Below, in pieces: positions 53,674 to 63,549 of a stretch of 64,000 bases of DNA. Made by a program: the position numbers and the translations under genes. Positions within the stretch are counted from its first letter, which is position 1. The number at the start of each line of letters is the position of its first letter. Source of the stretch: Streptomyces sp. Je 1-332 (lineage in GTDB: Bacteria > Actinomycetota > Actinomycetes > Streptomycetales > Streptomycetaceae); contig NZ_CP160402.1 of assembly GCF_040730185.1 (NCBI RefSeq), positions 7,192,001 through 7,256,000 of the forward strand, given 5' to 3'. The notes beneath the pieces were generated by a model. It searched no databases, had not been told where the DNA came from, and saw only the letters and a program-made list of their open reading frames with translations.

Positions 53674-55602
53674 TCAAGCCACTTGTCGCTGGCCGGAGCC
53701 AGCGGTCGCGCCGCGGTACCAGTACTCGAGGGTCAGCACATGCCACAGATGCTTGGAGAAGTCCCGCTGCCCCGCGGCGTCCTCGGCGACCATCCGCTCC
53801 AGCGCGTCACGGCGCAGGATCCCGGAACTGACGAGCACACCGTCGTTGACCACCTCGCGCACCAGCGGTGCCAGATCCCGGCTCATCCAGGCCCGCAGCG
53901 GGGCGCTGAACAAGCCCTTGGGCCGGTACGCGATCTCCCTCGGCAGGACCGAGAGGGCCGCCTCCTTGAGGACGGCCTTGCTCTGCCGTCCGACGATCTT
54001 GCGGTCACCGGGCACGGCGAACGCCGCCTTGACCACCTCGACGTCCACGTACGGCACCCGCACCTCGGTCGACGCGGCCATGCTCGAACGGTCCGTGTAG
54101 GCGAGGTTCAGACCCGGCAGGAACATCCGCGCGTCGCCCAGGCACATGCGGTTGACGAAGTCGTCGAGTGCGTTGTCCTGGTAGATGTCCGCGTGCTCGG
54201 TCAGCACGTCGTCGACCGTCCCCGCCAGGTCCGGATTGACCAGGGCGAGCAGCTCGTCCTTGTCGTACATGGTGTAGCTGCGCCGGAACGCGGCCTCCTC
54301 CGACAGATCGGCGAAGGAGAGGAACCGCTTGGCGAAGCGCACCGAGCGGAACCCCCGGCGGGACGTGGCGACCGGCAGCCGGTCCACGGCTCTGGACAGG
54401 CCCCGCCGCAAGGGCCGCGGGACACGCTGGTAGCGCACCGCGAACAGGTTGGCCAGGTGCTTGCGGTAACCGGCGAACAGCTCGTCGGCGCCCATCCCCG
54501 AGAGCATCACCTTGACCCCGGCCTCCCGCGCGGCCGAGCAGATCAGGAAGGTGTTGATCGCGGCGGGGTCGCCGATCGGCTCGTCCAGGTGGTGCGTCAT
54601 CCGCGGCAGCAGGTCGAGCACGTTCGGGGCGATCTCGATCTCGTGCAGGTCGACACCGAATCGCTCGGCCACCTGCCGGGCATAGCGCAGGTCGTCCGGC
54701 ATCGCCTCGAACTTGGCGTCCTCGGCGCGGAATCCGATCGTGTACGCGGAGATCCCGGGCCGGTCGCGGGCCGCGAGCGCGGTCAGATAGCTGGAGTCGA
54801 GACCGCCGGAGAGGAAGGTCGCCACGGGCACGTCGGAGAGCAGGTGCTGCCGGGTGGACTCCTCGACGACGGCGGCCAGGTCCGGCAGTTCGCCGCTGCG
54901 GGCCCGCTCCTGCCCCTCGGCGGCCACGTCGCGCAGGTTCCAGTACTGACCGCGCTCCACCCGTCCGTCGGGCCGGCACCTGAGCCAGCTCCCCGGCGGC
55001 AGCTTCTCCGCCTCGCGGAACGCGCACCGCGAATCCGGAACCCAGTAGTAGAGCAGCGAGGCCACCAGCGCCGCGTCGTCCACCCGCAACGATCCGCCGG
55101 TCACGGCGGCGAGCGCCTTGAGCTCGGAGGCGAAGACCAGGCCCTCACCGCGCCGCAGCAGGAACAGCGGCTTGATGCCGAGCTGGTCGCGGGCGAGGAC
55201 CAGTTCACCCGTCCTCTCGTCGAAGATCCCGAACGCGAACATGCCGCGCAGCCGGGGCAGGCAGTCGGTGCCCCAGCGCCGCCAGGCCTCAAGGAGCACC
55301 TCGGTGTCGGACGTACCGCGAAAGCGCACCCCGGAGGCCGCCAGCTCGGCACGCAGCTCGGGCGCGTTGTAGAGCTCGCCGTTGTACGTGAGGGACAGGG
55401 CGTCCTTGACCATCGGCTGGGCGCCGGTGTCGGACAGGTCGATGATGGACAGCCTGCGGTGCCCGAGCTGTACTTCGCCGTCACCGGCGGGATGGCCGTA
55501 CCGCCCCGCCCCGTCCGGTCCGCGGTGGGCGAGGACATCGGTGAGCCGGTCGGTCACGGCCTTCCCGTCCGGCCATCGGTAGGTGCCTGCGATGCCACAC
55601 AT
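53674..55602 (-). CDS. Asparagine synthase (glutamine-hydrolysing)-like amidotransferase
   Basis: 642 residues, full AsnB length. The N-terminal glutaminase domain starts MCGIAGTYRW with Cys2 as nucleophile, then LAHRGPDGAGRY and LTYNGELYNAPELR. The synthetase domain has the PP-loop VATFLSGGLDSSYLTAL, HHLDEPIGDPAAINTFL and LSGMGADELFAGYR. In polysaccharide operons such proteins amidate uronic acids, which fits the sugar dehydrogenase at 59820. The 3' end lies in a 12-base direct repeat CAACGCCGTCAA shared with the spacer (53651-53677). It is followed by a 46-base gap, the longest but one in the operon. Confidence 0.88.
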   Translation of the reverse strand: MCGIAGTYRWPDGKAVTDRLTDVLAHRGPDGAGRYGHPAGDGEVQLGHRRLSIIDLSDTGAQPMVKDALSLTYNGELYNAPELRAELAASGVRFRGTSDTEVLLEAWRRWGTDCLPRLRGMFAFGIFDERTGELVLARDQLGIKPLFLLRRGEGLVFASELKALAAVTGGSLRVDDAALVASLLYYWVPDSRCAFREAEKLPPGSWLRCRPDGRVERGQYWNLRDVAAEGQERARSGELPDLAAVVEESTRQHLLSDVPVATFLSGGLDSSYLTALAARDRPGISAYTIGFRAEDAKFEAMPDDLRYARQVAERFGVDLHEIEIAPNVLDLLPRMTHHLDEPIGDPAAINTFLICSAAREAGVKVMLSGMGADELFAGYRKHLANLFAVRYQRVPRPLRRGLSRAVDRLPVATSRRGFRSVRFAKRFLSFADLSEEAAFRRSYTMYDKDELLALVNPDLAGTVDDVLTEHADIYQDNALDDFVNRMCLGDARMFLPGLNLAYTDRSSMAASTEVRVPYVDVEVVKAAFAVPGDRKIVGRQSKAVLKEAALSVLPREIAYRPKGLFSAPLRAWMSRDLAPLVREVVNDGVLVSSGILRRDALERMVAEDAAGQRDFSKHLWHVLTLEYWYRGATAGSGQRQVA

Positions 55603-55605
55603 GTC

Positions 55606-57192
55606 TTACCGCGCCTCCTGGTCGCTGTCCGGGACCCGTACGGCCCTTGGGGGCCGCTCGGCCTGCTGCCGGCCGTCCCCCACTGCCTCGACGGCGTGGG
55701 AGGCACCCCCGCCGCCCCCGCCGCCCCCGCCGCCCCCGCCGTTCCGCCGGGCGAGGCGTGCGTCGTGGCCGCGCAGCGCGGTGTGCGGGCCGTCCCACAG
55801 GGTGCCGTCCGTCCGGTCCCGCGGATCGGGGTCGATCAACACCACACCGATCACCGGGATGAGCAGATCCGCGAGCTGCCGCGCCACGGTGTGCAGCCAG
55901 GCGGCGCTGCCGTGCCCGGCACGCACGACGAGGACGGTCTGCGAACCGAGGTCCTGCAGGCCGGTCCACGCCGTGCCGGGCACGACCGAGCCGACACCGA
56001 TCCTGCGCGTCTGACGCGGCACGGCCGCGGCACGGTCACCGCTGACCACGGCCGGGCCGCCCGGCTCCTGGCCCCGGCCGGCGCGCTCCAGGGCCGGCAG
56101 GCCGTCGATGACGACCACCGGCTCCTGGGCCGACAGTGCCTTCGCCAGGTCCAGGGCGAGCACGCTCGTGCTGTGCGCACAGCCCAGCTCCAGGAGCGAC
56201 ACCGATTCCCCTGAGTCACGCACGGTGCGGGCCAGGGTCGATATGAGCCGTTCGCGCTCCGTACGGGTCCGTCGTCGCTGCCAGAACCCGACCCGGCGAC
56301 GGGGCACGCGCCGCAGCTCCGCGATGACCGACGCCCCCAGGTTCGCCGCGATCTCCCGGCGCAGCACCGGACGGTCCGCCACCACCGAACCGACCGCCGC
56401 CACCGCGAGCCCGATGACGAGGCCGAGGACGAGTCCGATCGCTGAGTTGGTGGCAGCGGCCAGCGGCAGGGAGTGCCGCACCGCGCGCGGTGCGTCCACG
56501 ATCTGCGTGCCGGAGATGATCCGGGGCGTCCCCATCCGCGCCTCCTCGGCGCGCTGGTCGAAGTCGGCGATCCGGGAGGTGAGTTCGGCCCTGCGGGCGA
56601 AGAGCGACTCCATGCTCGCCGACGACTCCGGGTCGCTCGAAGGCGTCCTGCCCCCGATCGACTCGTTGACCTGGGCGAGTTCGGTCCGCATGCGGTCGCG
56701 CTGGTCGCGCAGGGCCTTGGCCTCGGCCTTCGCGGCGTCCTGCATCCGCTGCACATGGTCGGCGACGAACGCGTCCGCCAACGCCTTGGCCCGGGCCACC
56801 GCCTGCGCGTCGCTGTCGCCTGTCACATCGATCCGCAACAGGTTGTTGGTCACGCCGGTGCCCCGGTAGTCCCGCATGAAGTCCTCCGGTTTCACCGGTG
56901 AGTTGAGGGACTTCAGGGCCTTGTCGGCGATCCGCGTGGTCTGCAGCACCTCCACGTCGGTGCGGATGAGCGTTCCGGTGTCGTTCGGCTGATCCTCCTG
57001 ATGCGCGACGAGCACCTTGGCCACGGCGGTCGGCGGCGGTGGTCGCAGGACCGCCACCGCCGCGCCGATCAGCAGGCCGAGGAGCGCCAGGGAGCACCAG
57101 AGGCGGCGGCGCCTGCGCACCGCGACCACCAGCGCCTGAAGGTTGAGCAGCGGAGCGGCTGTCGACGGCTCCGGGGCCGTGTGCGTCGTCAC
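55606..57192 (-). CDS. Wzz-type chain-length protein with degenerate tyrosine-kinase-like C-terminal domain
   Basis: 528 residues. Membrane segment 1 is near 33-50 (WCSLALLGLLIGAAVAVL). The periplasmic-type coiled coil at 150-215 includes AEAKALRDQRDRMRTELAQV. Membrane segment 2 is near 240-268 (SAIGLVLGLVIGLAVAAVGS). The cytoplasmic tail resembles a BY-kinase (VVVIDGLPAL as Walker A'-like; TVLVVRAGHGSAAW; IPVIGVVLIDPDP), but the P-loop position reads LLELGCAHSTSVLALDLAK with no GKS/T. Near residue 485 is a 13-glycine run encoded by a 9-base tandem repeat. GTG 57192 overlaps the other Wzz gene. Confidence 0.82.
   Translation of the reverse strand: MTTHTAPEPSTAAPLLNLQALVVAVRRRRRLWCSLALLGLLIGAAVAVLRPPPPTAVAKVLVAHQEDQPNDTGTLIRTDVEVLQTTRIADKALKSLNSPVKPEDFMRDYRGTGVTNNLLRIDVTGDSDAQAVARAKALADAFVADHVQRMQDAAKAEAKALRDQRDRMRTELAQVNESIGGRTPSSDPESSASMESLFARRAELTSRIADFDQRAEEARMGTPRIISGTQIVDAPRAVRHSLPLAAATNSAIGLVLGLVIGLAVAAVGSVVADRPVLRREIAANLGASVIAELRRVPRRRVGFWQRRRTRTERERLISTLARTVRDSGESVSLLELGCAHSTSVLALDLAKALSAQEPVVVIDGLPALERAGRGQEPGGPAVVSGDRAAAVPRQTRRIGVGSVVPGTAWTGLQDLGSQTVLVVRAGHGSAAWLHTVARQLADLLIPVIGVVLIDPDPRDRTDGTLWDGPHTALRGHDARLARRNGGGGGGGGGGGGASHAVEAVGDGRQQAERPPRAVRVPDSDQEAR
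55706..55741. repeat. 9-bp tandem repeat coding for poly-glycine
   Basis: The unit CCCGCCGCC is repeated about 3.5-4 times (plus strand), coding GGG per unit on the minus strand inside the Wzz-like gene. Because the unit is a multiple of three, copy-number change alters glycine number without breaking the frame. Confidence 0.75.
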
Positions 57193-58559
57193 GCCGAACC
57201 TCCCGTCGCGTGTCCGCGACCCGCGAGCGCCGGAGCGGCGTTCTCCGGAGGGCGCTCGGCAGGCCGCGCGGCACGGGCCCGTACCGGCCCGGCGACGACG
57301 ACGCCGACGACCTCATGCCTGCCGTCCGCACACGCCCCGGCGAGACCGGCGAGCTCACCGGCGGTCCAACTGCCCGCGCTGAGCACGACCAGGGCGCCGG
57401 ACTCGGCGTCACGGTCCGGCACCAGCGGCCGGGACACCGAGACGTCCACCACCCGCAGCTGCGGATCGCTCTTGGCCTCGGCGGCGAGCTGCTCCGCCGC
57501 CCGGCGGGCGATCTCGTCGCCGTCCGGTACGACGACCAGCAGCCGTCGGGAGCCCGGCAGTTGGATCCGGAGGCGGGCGCACACCCGCCGGTAGCGGAGC
57601 TGTCTGCCGGCCTCGTCGCCGGACGCCGGCGGGGTCGGCAGCTCCCACCGGGTGTCGACGCCGAGGAAACGGCGGGTCCAGGCGCGCGGGCCGCCGCCTT
57701 TCGGCCCGTGCGCGGCCCGTTCAGCGGGCACCTCGACGGTGCCGATGAGCGTCGACCCCAGCGCCGCGGTGATCTCCGACTCGGTGCGGAGCCGGTTGTT
57801 CGAACGTGCCGCGGTGAGATGGGCGATGACGGAGACCAGGAGGAACAGCAGCGCCCCGCCGACCACGAGCTGTGTCCTCGTCGGCGGTGCCTCGCCGGTC
57901 GGCAGGGCCGCGGGCCCCATGACGACCATGCCGGCCTTGCCGGTCGCCGGGTCGGCCTCTTCCAGCTTCTTCATGGCCTCCTCCAGCGAGGTGCGCAGCT
58001 TCTCGAGCGAGGTGCGCGCCTGCACGCTCTCCACGGTCTGTCCCGGATCCGCCGCATCTGCCAGCTCGGAGATGCGGCGGTTGGTCTCGGCGACCTTCTT
58101 CCGCAGCGCCTCGGGCCCGGTGGCCGTCGCGGGGTCGGCGCTGCCGCCCGCGAGCCGCGTGGCGAAGGTGACGAATTCCTTGGCCACACGGTCGGACAGC
58201 TGCTGCGCGCGCTCCGGGGTGTCGGCCGTACCCGAAATCGTGACGATGTTCCCGTCGGCGGCCTTGGCGCTCACCCGGTCGATGAGCTCGTCGCCGTCGC
58301 CGCCCGTCCAGTCGAGCGCGTCGGCGGCCCGGTCGACCACCGACGAACTGGTCGCCACGTTCACCTGCGTCAGCAGCTCGCGTTCCTCCCACTGCCCCGG
58401 CAGCAGTACCGACGCCGATGCCGTGTAGCGCGGTGGGAACAGCACCACCGAGGCGCCGTAGCCGACCAGGGCGCCCACCAGGGCGACGACGGCGAGCAGC
58501 CGCCAGCGCCTGCGGAAGATCCGCCCGACCGTGGCCAGACGTATGGTGTCGTCGCTCAA
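57189..58559 (-). CDS. Wzz/CpsC-type chain-length determinant with degenerate C-terminal domain
   Basis: 456 residues. The N-terminal Wzz domain starts IRLATVGRIFRRRWRLLAVV, with membrane segment LAVVALVGALVGYGASVVL. The extracytoplasmic part contains YTASASVLLPGQWEEREL and the helical SLEKLRTSLEEAMKKLEEA. Membrane segment 2 is LVVGGALLFLLVSVIAHLTA. The tail (LLVVVPDGDEIARRAAEQLA; GALVVLSAGSWTAGELAGLA; HEVVGVVVAGPV) has BY-kinase-like strand order but no Walker A lysine and no tyrosine cluster. It overlaps the GT4 gene upstream and the second Wzz gene downstream by four bases each. Confidence 0.82.
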   Translation of the reverse strand: MSDDTIRLATVGRIFRRRWRLLAVVALVGALVGYGASVVLFPPRYTASASVLLPGQWEERELLTQVNVATSSSVVDRAADALDWTGGDGDELIDRVSAKAADGNIVTISGTADTPERAQQLSDRVAKEFVTFATRLAGGSADPATATGPEALRKKVAETNRRISELADAADPGQTVESVQARTSLEKLRTSLEEAMKKLEEADPATGKAGMVVMGPAALPTGEAPPTRTQLVVGGALLFLLVSVIAHLTAARSNNRLRTESEITAALGSTLIGTVEVPAERAAHGPKGGGPRAWTRRFLGVDTRWELPTPPASGDEAGRQLRYRRVCARLRIQLPGSRRLLVVVPDGDEIARRAAEQLAAEAKSDPQLRVVDVSVSRPLVPDRDAESGALVVLSAGSWTAGELAGLAGACADGRHEVVGVVVAGPVRARAARPAERPPENAAPALAGRGHATGGSA

Positions 58560-59819
58560 CGTCGCCTCCTCCCCATCCGGCTCGGGGCGCCACCGACGTG
58601 TCCGGGGGCGGGGCAGGCAGCGGCGTAGGCGGCGAGCAGCGAGCGCTGTGAGTTCTGCCAGGACAGTGCTCCGCCGACCCGCTCCTGGCCGATCTTGCCC
58701 ATCCGGGCCCGCTTCTCCGGATCGTCGAGCAACGCCGCGATGAGCCCGGCGAATTCGGCCTCGTCGTTGGCGGGCGCGTACACGGCGGCGTCACCGGCGG
58801 AGACGCGCGCCTCCTTGAGGTCGAACGAGACGATCGGCCGGCCCATCGCCATGTACTCCATGACCTTGTTCATGGTCGACACGTCGTTGAGCGGGTTGCG
58901 CGGGTCGGGGGAGAGGCACACGTCCGCGGTGGACAGATAGCGCACCAGGTCGGCGTCCGGAACGCGTCCGGTGAACTGCACCTGCTCGGAGAGACCGAGC
59001 CGCCCGGACAGCTCCACCATCGCGTCGAACGCGTCACCGGCGCCGACGAACACCGCATGCCAGTCGGTCCGCCCGAGGCCGTCGCGCAGCTTCGCCAGGG
59101 ACCGCAGGGCGTAGTCGACGCCGTCCTGCGGGCCCATGACGCCCAGATAGCACAGCAGATGCTGCTTGTCGCGCTTCAACTCCGGCTCGGGCGGCACCGG
59201 TTGGAAGCGTTCGACCGCGGGCGCGCTGCGCACCACGAAGACGTCCTCCGGCCGCTGACGGCCACGGCGCACCGCGACGTCCCGATAACTCTCATTCGTG
59301 GCGAGCACCACGTCCGCGGCGCGGTAGGTCATCCGCTCAAGGGCGCACACGGCGCGGTAGAGCAGGTCCTCGCCGCGGCCGAACCGGGAGAGATACAACT
59401 CGGGTACCAGGTCGTGCTGGTCGAAGACGAACCGCGCGCCGCGCCGCTTCATCCACAGCGCGGGCAGGAACAGCAGATCGGGCGGGTTGCAGGCGTGGAC
59501 CACGTCGACCGGTCCGACCTTCCGGGCAAGGCGGAGTGTGTGCCACAACGCCGAGCCGTACTCCCGCAGGTAGCCCGCGGGACCTCCGGTGGCCGCGCGC
59601 AGGGGGTAGCGGTGGATCCGCACCCCGTCGACCACCGCCTCCGGTTCCGTGTCGCGCTTCTCGCCCCGGGGACAGATGACGTGCACCGTCCAGCCGGCGT
59701 CGCGCAGTGTCGTGCACTCCTGCCACACCCGCCGGTCGAACGGCACCGACAGGTTCTCCACCAGGATCAGCGCGCGCCGTTCGGGCCGGCCGGCGCCGGT
59801 CGTGTCACCAGACGATGTG

Positions 59820-59830
<11 letters not shown>
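58556..59830 (-). CDS. Glycosyltransferase family 4
   Basis: A 424-residue GT-B enzyme. ALILVENLSVPFDRRVWQEC starts the acceptor lobe; the actinomycete pattern VPFDRRVW-E is characteristic. DVVHACNPPDLLFLPALW and LLCYLGVMGPQDGVDYALR follow. The donor-lobe motif is MNKVMEYMAMGRPIVSFDLK. TTG 59830 is the only in-frame start that does not lose the N-terminal beta-strand; it overlaps the dehydrogenase stop by 11 bases. No strong Shine-Dalgarno, so translation is probably coupled. Donor sugar unknown. Confidence 0.84.
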
Positions 59831-61139
<1,309 letters not shown>

Positions 61140-61157
61140 AACCCGTTCCTCCCCCCG

Positions 61158-61178
61158 GGCACACCCTTCCGGCGTGCC
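61158..61178 (-). promoter_or_regulatory. Intercistronic hairpin before the sugar dehydrogenase gene
   Basis: An 8-bp stem (one G-U pair) with a five-base loop, minus strand GGCACGCC...GGTGTGCC, between the initiating transferase gene and the AlgD-like gene. No U-run follows; instead a C/G-rich ribosome site (GGGGGAGGA) comes next. It could be an RNA-processing or partial-attenuation structure; role not shown. Confidence 0.35.
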
Positions 61179-61221
61179 TTCAGTGCGTCAGCCGGACAGC
61201 TGAGCCGTGAACCCCCGCACA

Positions 61222-62727
61222 TCAGTAGGCCCCCTGCCCCTGGAGCACCGCACGCAGCGTCTTCCACAAGATCACCGTGTCCAGGGCGAGCGACCAGTCC
61301 TCCACGTACCGCAGGTCGAGGCGGACCGCCTCGTCCCACGGCAGATCGCTGCGCCCGCTGATCTGCCACAGCCCGGTGAGCCCGGGTTTGACGAGCAGCC
61401 GCCGCCGGATGTCCGGGCCGTACGCGGCGGACTCCTCCGGCAGCGGAGGCCGCGGACCGACCAGCGACATCGAGCCGAGCAGCACGTTGAAGAGCTGCGG
61501 GAGCTCGTCGAGCGAGTAGCGGCGAAGCACCGCGCCGACCCGGGTCACCCGCGGATCGCGGCGGAGCTTGAAAAGCAGCCCCGCGCCTTCGTTGCGGTCG
61601 GCGAGCGCCGCACGTGCCCGGTCGGCCCCGACGACCATGGTGCGGAACTTGAAGATGGTGAACTCGCGGCCGTCCTTGCCGACCCTGCGCTGGCGGTACA
61701 ACGCCCCACCCCGGCTGTCCACGAGCACGAGCAGTCCGACGAGCACCATCAGCGGCGCGAAGAGCAGCAGCAGGAGCGCCGCGCCCGTCCGGTCGACGAC
61801 CCCTTTGATCGCTCGGCGCCCCCCGGTGAAGGTCGGCATGCTGACCCGAAGGAGCGGGATGCCGAGCACCGCGTCGACGTGCAGCCGCGGTCCCGCCACC
61901 TCCATCAGGACGGGGGCCACGACCATCTCGGCATCGCTGCCCTCGAGGTTCCAGGCGAGGCGCTGCAGCCGGTCCGGTGACCAGTGCGGGTCCGGTGTGA
62001 CGGCGACGACGCGGTAGCCGTCGCGACGGACGTGGCCCGCGACGTCCGTCAGTGGGCCGACCACGGGAACTCCGTCCAGTTGGTCGCCGTCCACGCGGTC
62101 GCCGTCGAGCCCCAGACCGTCCTGCGTGCACACCGCCTCCACCCGCCAGCCCAGGTGCGGGAACTTACGGGTGCGAGTGATCAGGTCGCGCACGGTGGCC
62201 GGGCTCCCGGCGGCGAGCACCGGACGCAGACACCGCCCTTCCTTGCGCTGTTTGTGCAGCCACAGACGGAGCAGATACCGCTCGGTCATGGTGACGAGCG
62301 CGATCGCCGGGATCGCGACGAAGATCCAGAGCTTGATGTTGCGCGAGGTCAGGGCGATGCCGCCGAGCGAAAGCACGACGACCGCCGTGAAAAGTGAGCG
62401 GCCGAGCCGGCGGAATTCCTCCGCTCCCTGGCCGAGAACCGCCGGAGCCCATGACCGGCTCACCGCCAGCGCTCCCAATACGAGGAGCTCGGTGCCGAAG
62501 GCGAGAATTCCCCACTTCTCGTGCCAGTTGGCGGCGTCGCGGGCCCCGAAGAAGCTGCCGATCGACGCCACCACGAAAAACGTGGCGACGGTATCGCTGA
62601 TGATCACGGTACGGCGGTACCGCTGCTCCCAGTCGCTCGCGGGCCTTCCGATTGCCCCGTTCGTCAGACGCCCGCGCGCCGACGGAAACGGGCTGACTAA
62701 TTCCCCCTGCTGCACAGGACCCCCCAC
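61222..62727 (-). CDS. Polyprenyl glycosylphosphotransferase (initiating sugar transferase, WbaP/CpsE type)
   Basis: 501 residues, first gene of the operon. Four N-terminal membrane segments (residues 45-160; IISDTVATFFVVASIGSFFG, ALVTMTERYLLRLWLH) precede a CoA-binding-like domain. A fifth hydrophobic segment (LLLLLFAPLMVLVGLLVLVD) precedes the catalytic bacterial transferase domain with IFKFRTMVVGADRARAAL, DELPQLFNVLLGSMSLVGPR and KPGLTGLWQISGRSD. It transfers a sugar 1-phosphate to undecaprenyl phosphate. Start could be GTG 62727 or GTG 62715, the latter with GGGGGGT 4-5 bases upstream. Confidence 0.9.
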   Translation of the reverse strand: MGGPVQQGELVSPFPSARGRLTNGAIGRPASDWEQRYRRTVIISDTVATFFVVASIGSFFGARDAANWHEKWGILAFGTELLVLGALAVSRSWAPAVLGQGAEEFRRLGRSLFTAVVVLSLGGIALTSRNIKLWIFVAIPAIALVTMTERYLLRLWLHKQRKEGRCLRPVLAAGSPATVRDLITRTRKFPHLGWRVEAVCTQDGLGLDGDRVDGDQLDGVPVVGPLTDVAGHVRRDGYRVVAVTPDPHWSPDRLQRLAWNLEGSDAEMVVAPVLMEVAGPRLHVDAVLGIPLLRVSMPTFTGGRRAIKGVVDRTGAALLLLLFAPLMVLVGLLVLVDSRGGALYRQRRVGKDGREFTIFKFRTMVVGADRARAALADRNEGAGLLFKLRRDPRVTRVGAVLRRYSLDELPQLFNVLLGSMSLVGPRPPLPEESAAYGPDIRRRLLVKPGLTGLWQISGRSDLPWDEAVRLDLRYVEDWSLALDTVILWKTLRAVLQGQGAY

Positions 62728-63070
62728 AGGTCGCCAGTGGCTCGGCGCCTCGGCCGAACACTGTTCCCGCAGGAGGCACCCCCGCCCCCCGCGCCGCGCT
62801 GTTCCTCCCCTCGGGAGGCCCCGCCCCCCGTACCTGACACCTCAGCTGTTCCCACATCCCGAGGCGCGCGGAAACCCGTCGAAACCTTTGGGTGCTCCCC
62901 AGCACCCAAGGACCCCTGTGGTCCGGCTTTCCGTAGCGTCGCGCCTGGAGATCATTAACGGTCGCTTCATGTCTGAACAGCTGAAGCACGGTCAATCTAG
63001 ACCATTGGCGCCGGTATGAAGAGAGGATGTGTGGAATTTGTGGTCAAGCTTTGAATTTGGCTTTGTCGAT
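62728..63070. promoter_or_regulatory. Leader/promoter region of the exopolysaccharide operon
   Basis: No supported gene on either strand in 343 bases, immediately upstream of the 21-gene minus-strand operon and after the terminator of the 63121 gene. The part near 62945-63060 is conspicuously A/T-rich for this genome. A TTGACC hexamer (minus strand, near 62990) is a possible -35 box, but the hexamer 17 bases on (ACATGA) is a poor -10. The remaining 200 bases would be an untranslated leader. Confidence 0.45.
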
Positions 63071-63106
63071 CACTCGCCCGAGGGGTCCCGGCCCCGCGGG
63101 CGAGTG
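63071..63106 (-). terminator. Hairpin terminator of the small ABM-like gene
   Basis: Perfect 10-bp arms CACTCGCCCG (63071-63080) and CGGGCGAGTG (63097-63106), with an inner GGGG/CCCC pairing. It starts 15 bases after the stop of the 63121-63405 gene and insulates the exopolysaccharide promoter from it. No U-run, as usual for Streptomyces. Confidence 0.75.
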
Positions 63107-63120
63107 GGTTCCTGGACCTT

Positions 63121-63405
63121 TCAGGCTCCGGGGATCCAGTAGTTGTGCGCGGAATACGACGCGGAATCGCCTCCGGGGCCGGTCAGGCCGACCGACTCCG
63201 CCACGGGCGCGACCTTCTCGGAGAAGGCTTGCGCGTGCCGCTCGGACTCCCAGAGGTCGTAGATGTCCAGACCGTCGCTGCCGGGGACGCAGACATGGGC
63301 GATGCAGCCGTCGAAGACCTCGGGCGTCTCCTGGAGCTTGGCGTTGAGGGTGTCGTACTGCTCGGTGGTGACACCCGGCAGGGAGACATGCATGAAGATC
63401 GCCAT
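63121..63405 (-). CDS. Small ABM-fold (dimeric alpha/beta barrel) protein
   Basis: 94 residues: AIFMHVSLPGVTTEQYDTLN, then KLQETPEVFDGCIAHVCVPG, DGLDIYDLWESERHAQAFSE and a terminal YSAHNYWIPGA. The strand-helix-strand-strand-helix order and Y-DLWES-H-F pattern are those of antibiotic biosynthesis monooxygenase-like proteins, the same superfamily as the IS5 passenger but not close to it. ATG 63405 is preceded by AGGAG about 8 bases upstream. It is monocistronic with a strong terminator. No role in polysaccharide synthesis is evident. Confidence 0.75.
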   Translation of the reverse strand: MAIFMHVSLPGVTTEQYDTLNAKLQETPEVFDGCIAHVCVPGSDGLDIYDLWESERHAQAFSEKVAPVAESVGLTGPGGDSASYSAHNYWIPGA

Positions 63406-63549
63406 GGCGGACGCTCCTAGTGACATGGGGGACGACCGGGCGAGGAGAGTCGCCGCACGGCGGCCGGCGCCCTATGGCCAGCACAGCACGTGCGTACACC
63501 GATGGCACCCACAAGTAATGCGTGCGGTCGTCCTCGCAGTGCGGACGCG

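Noticed and set aside
53651..53677. Direct repeat CAACGCCGTCAA after the amidotransferase gene as an attachment or target site
   Set aside because: Only two copies 16 bases apart, one of them within the coding end; more likely a local duplication without function.
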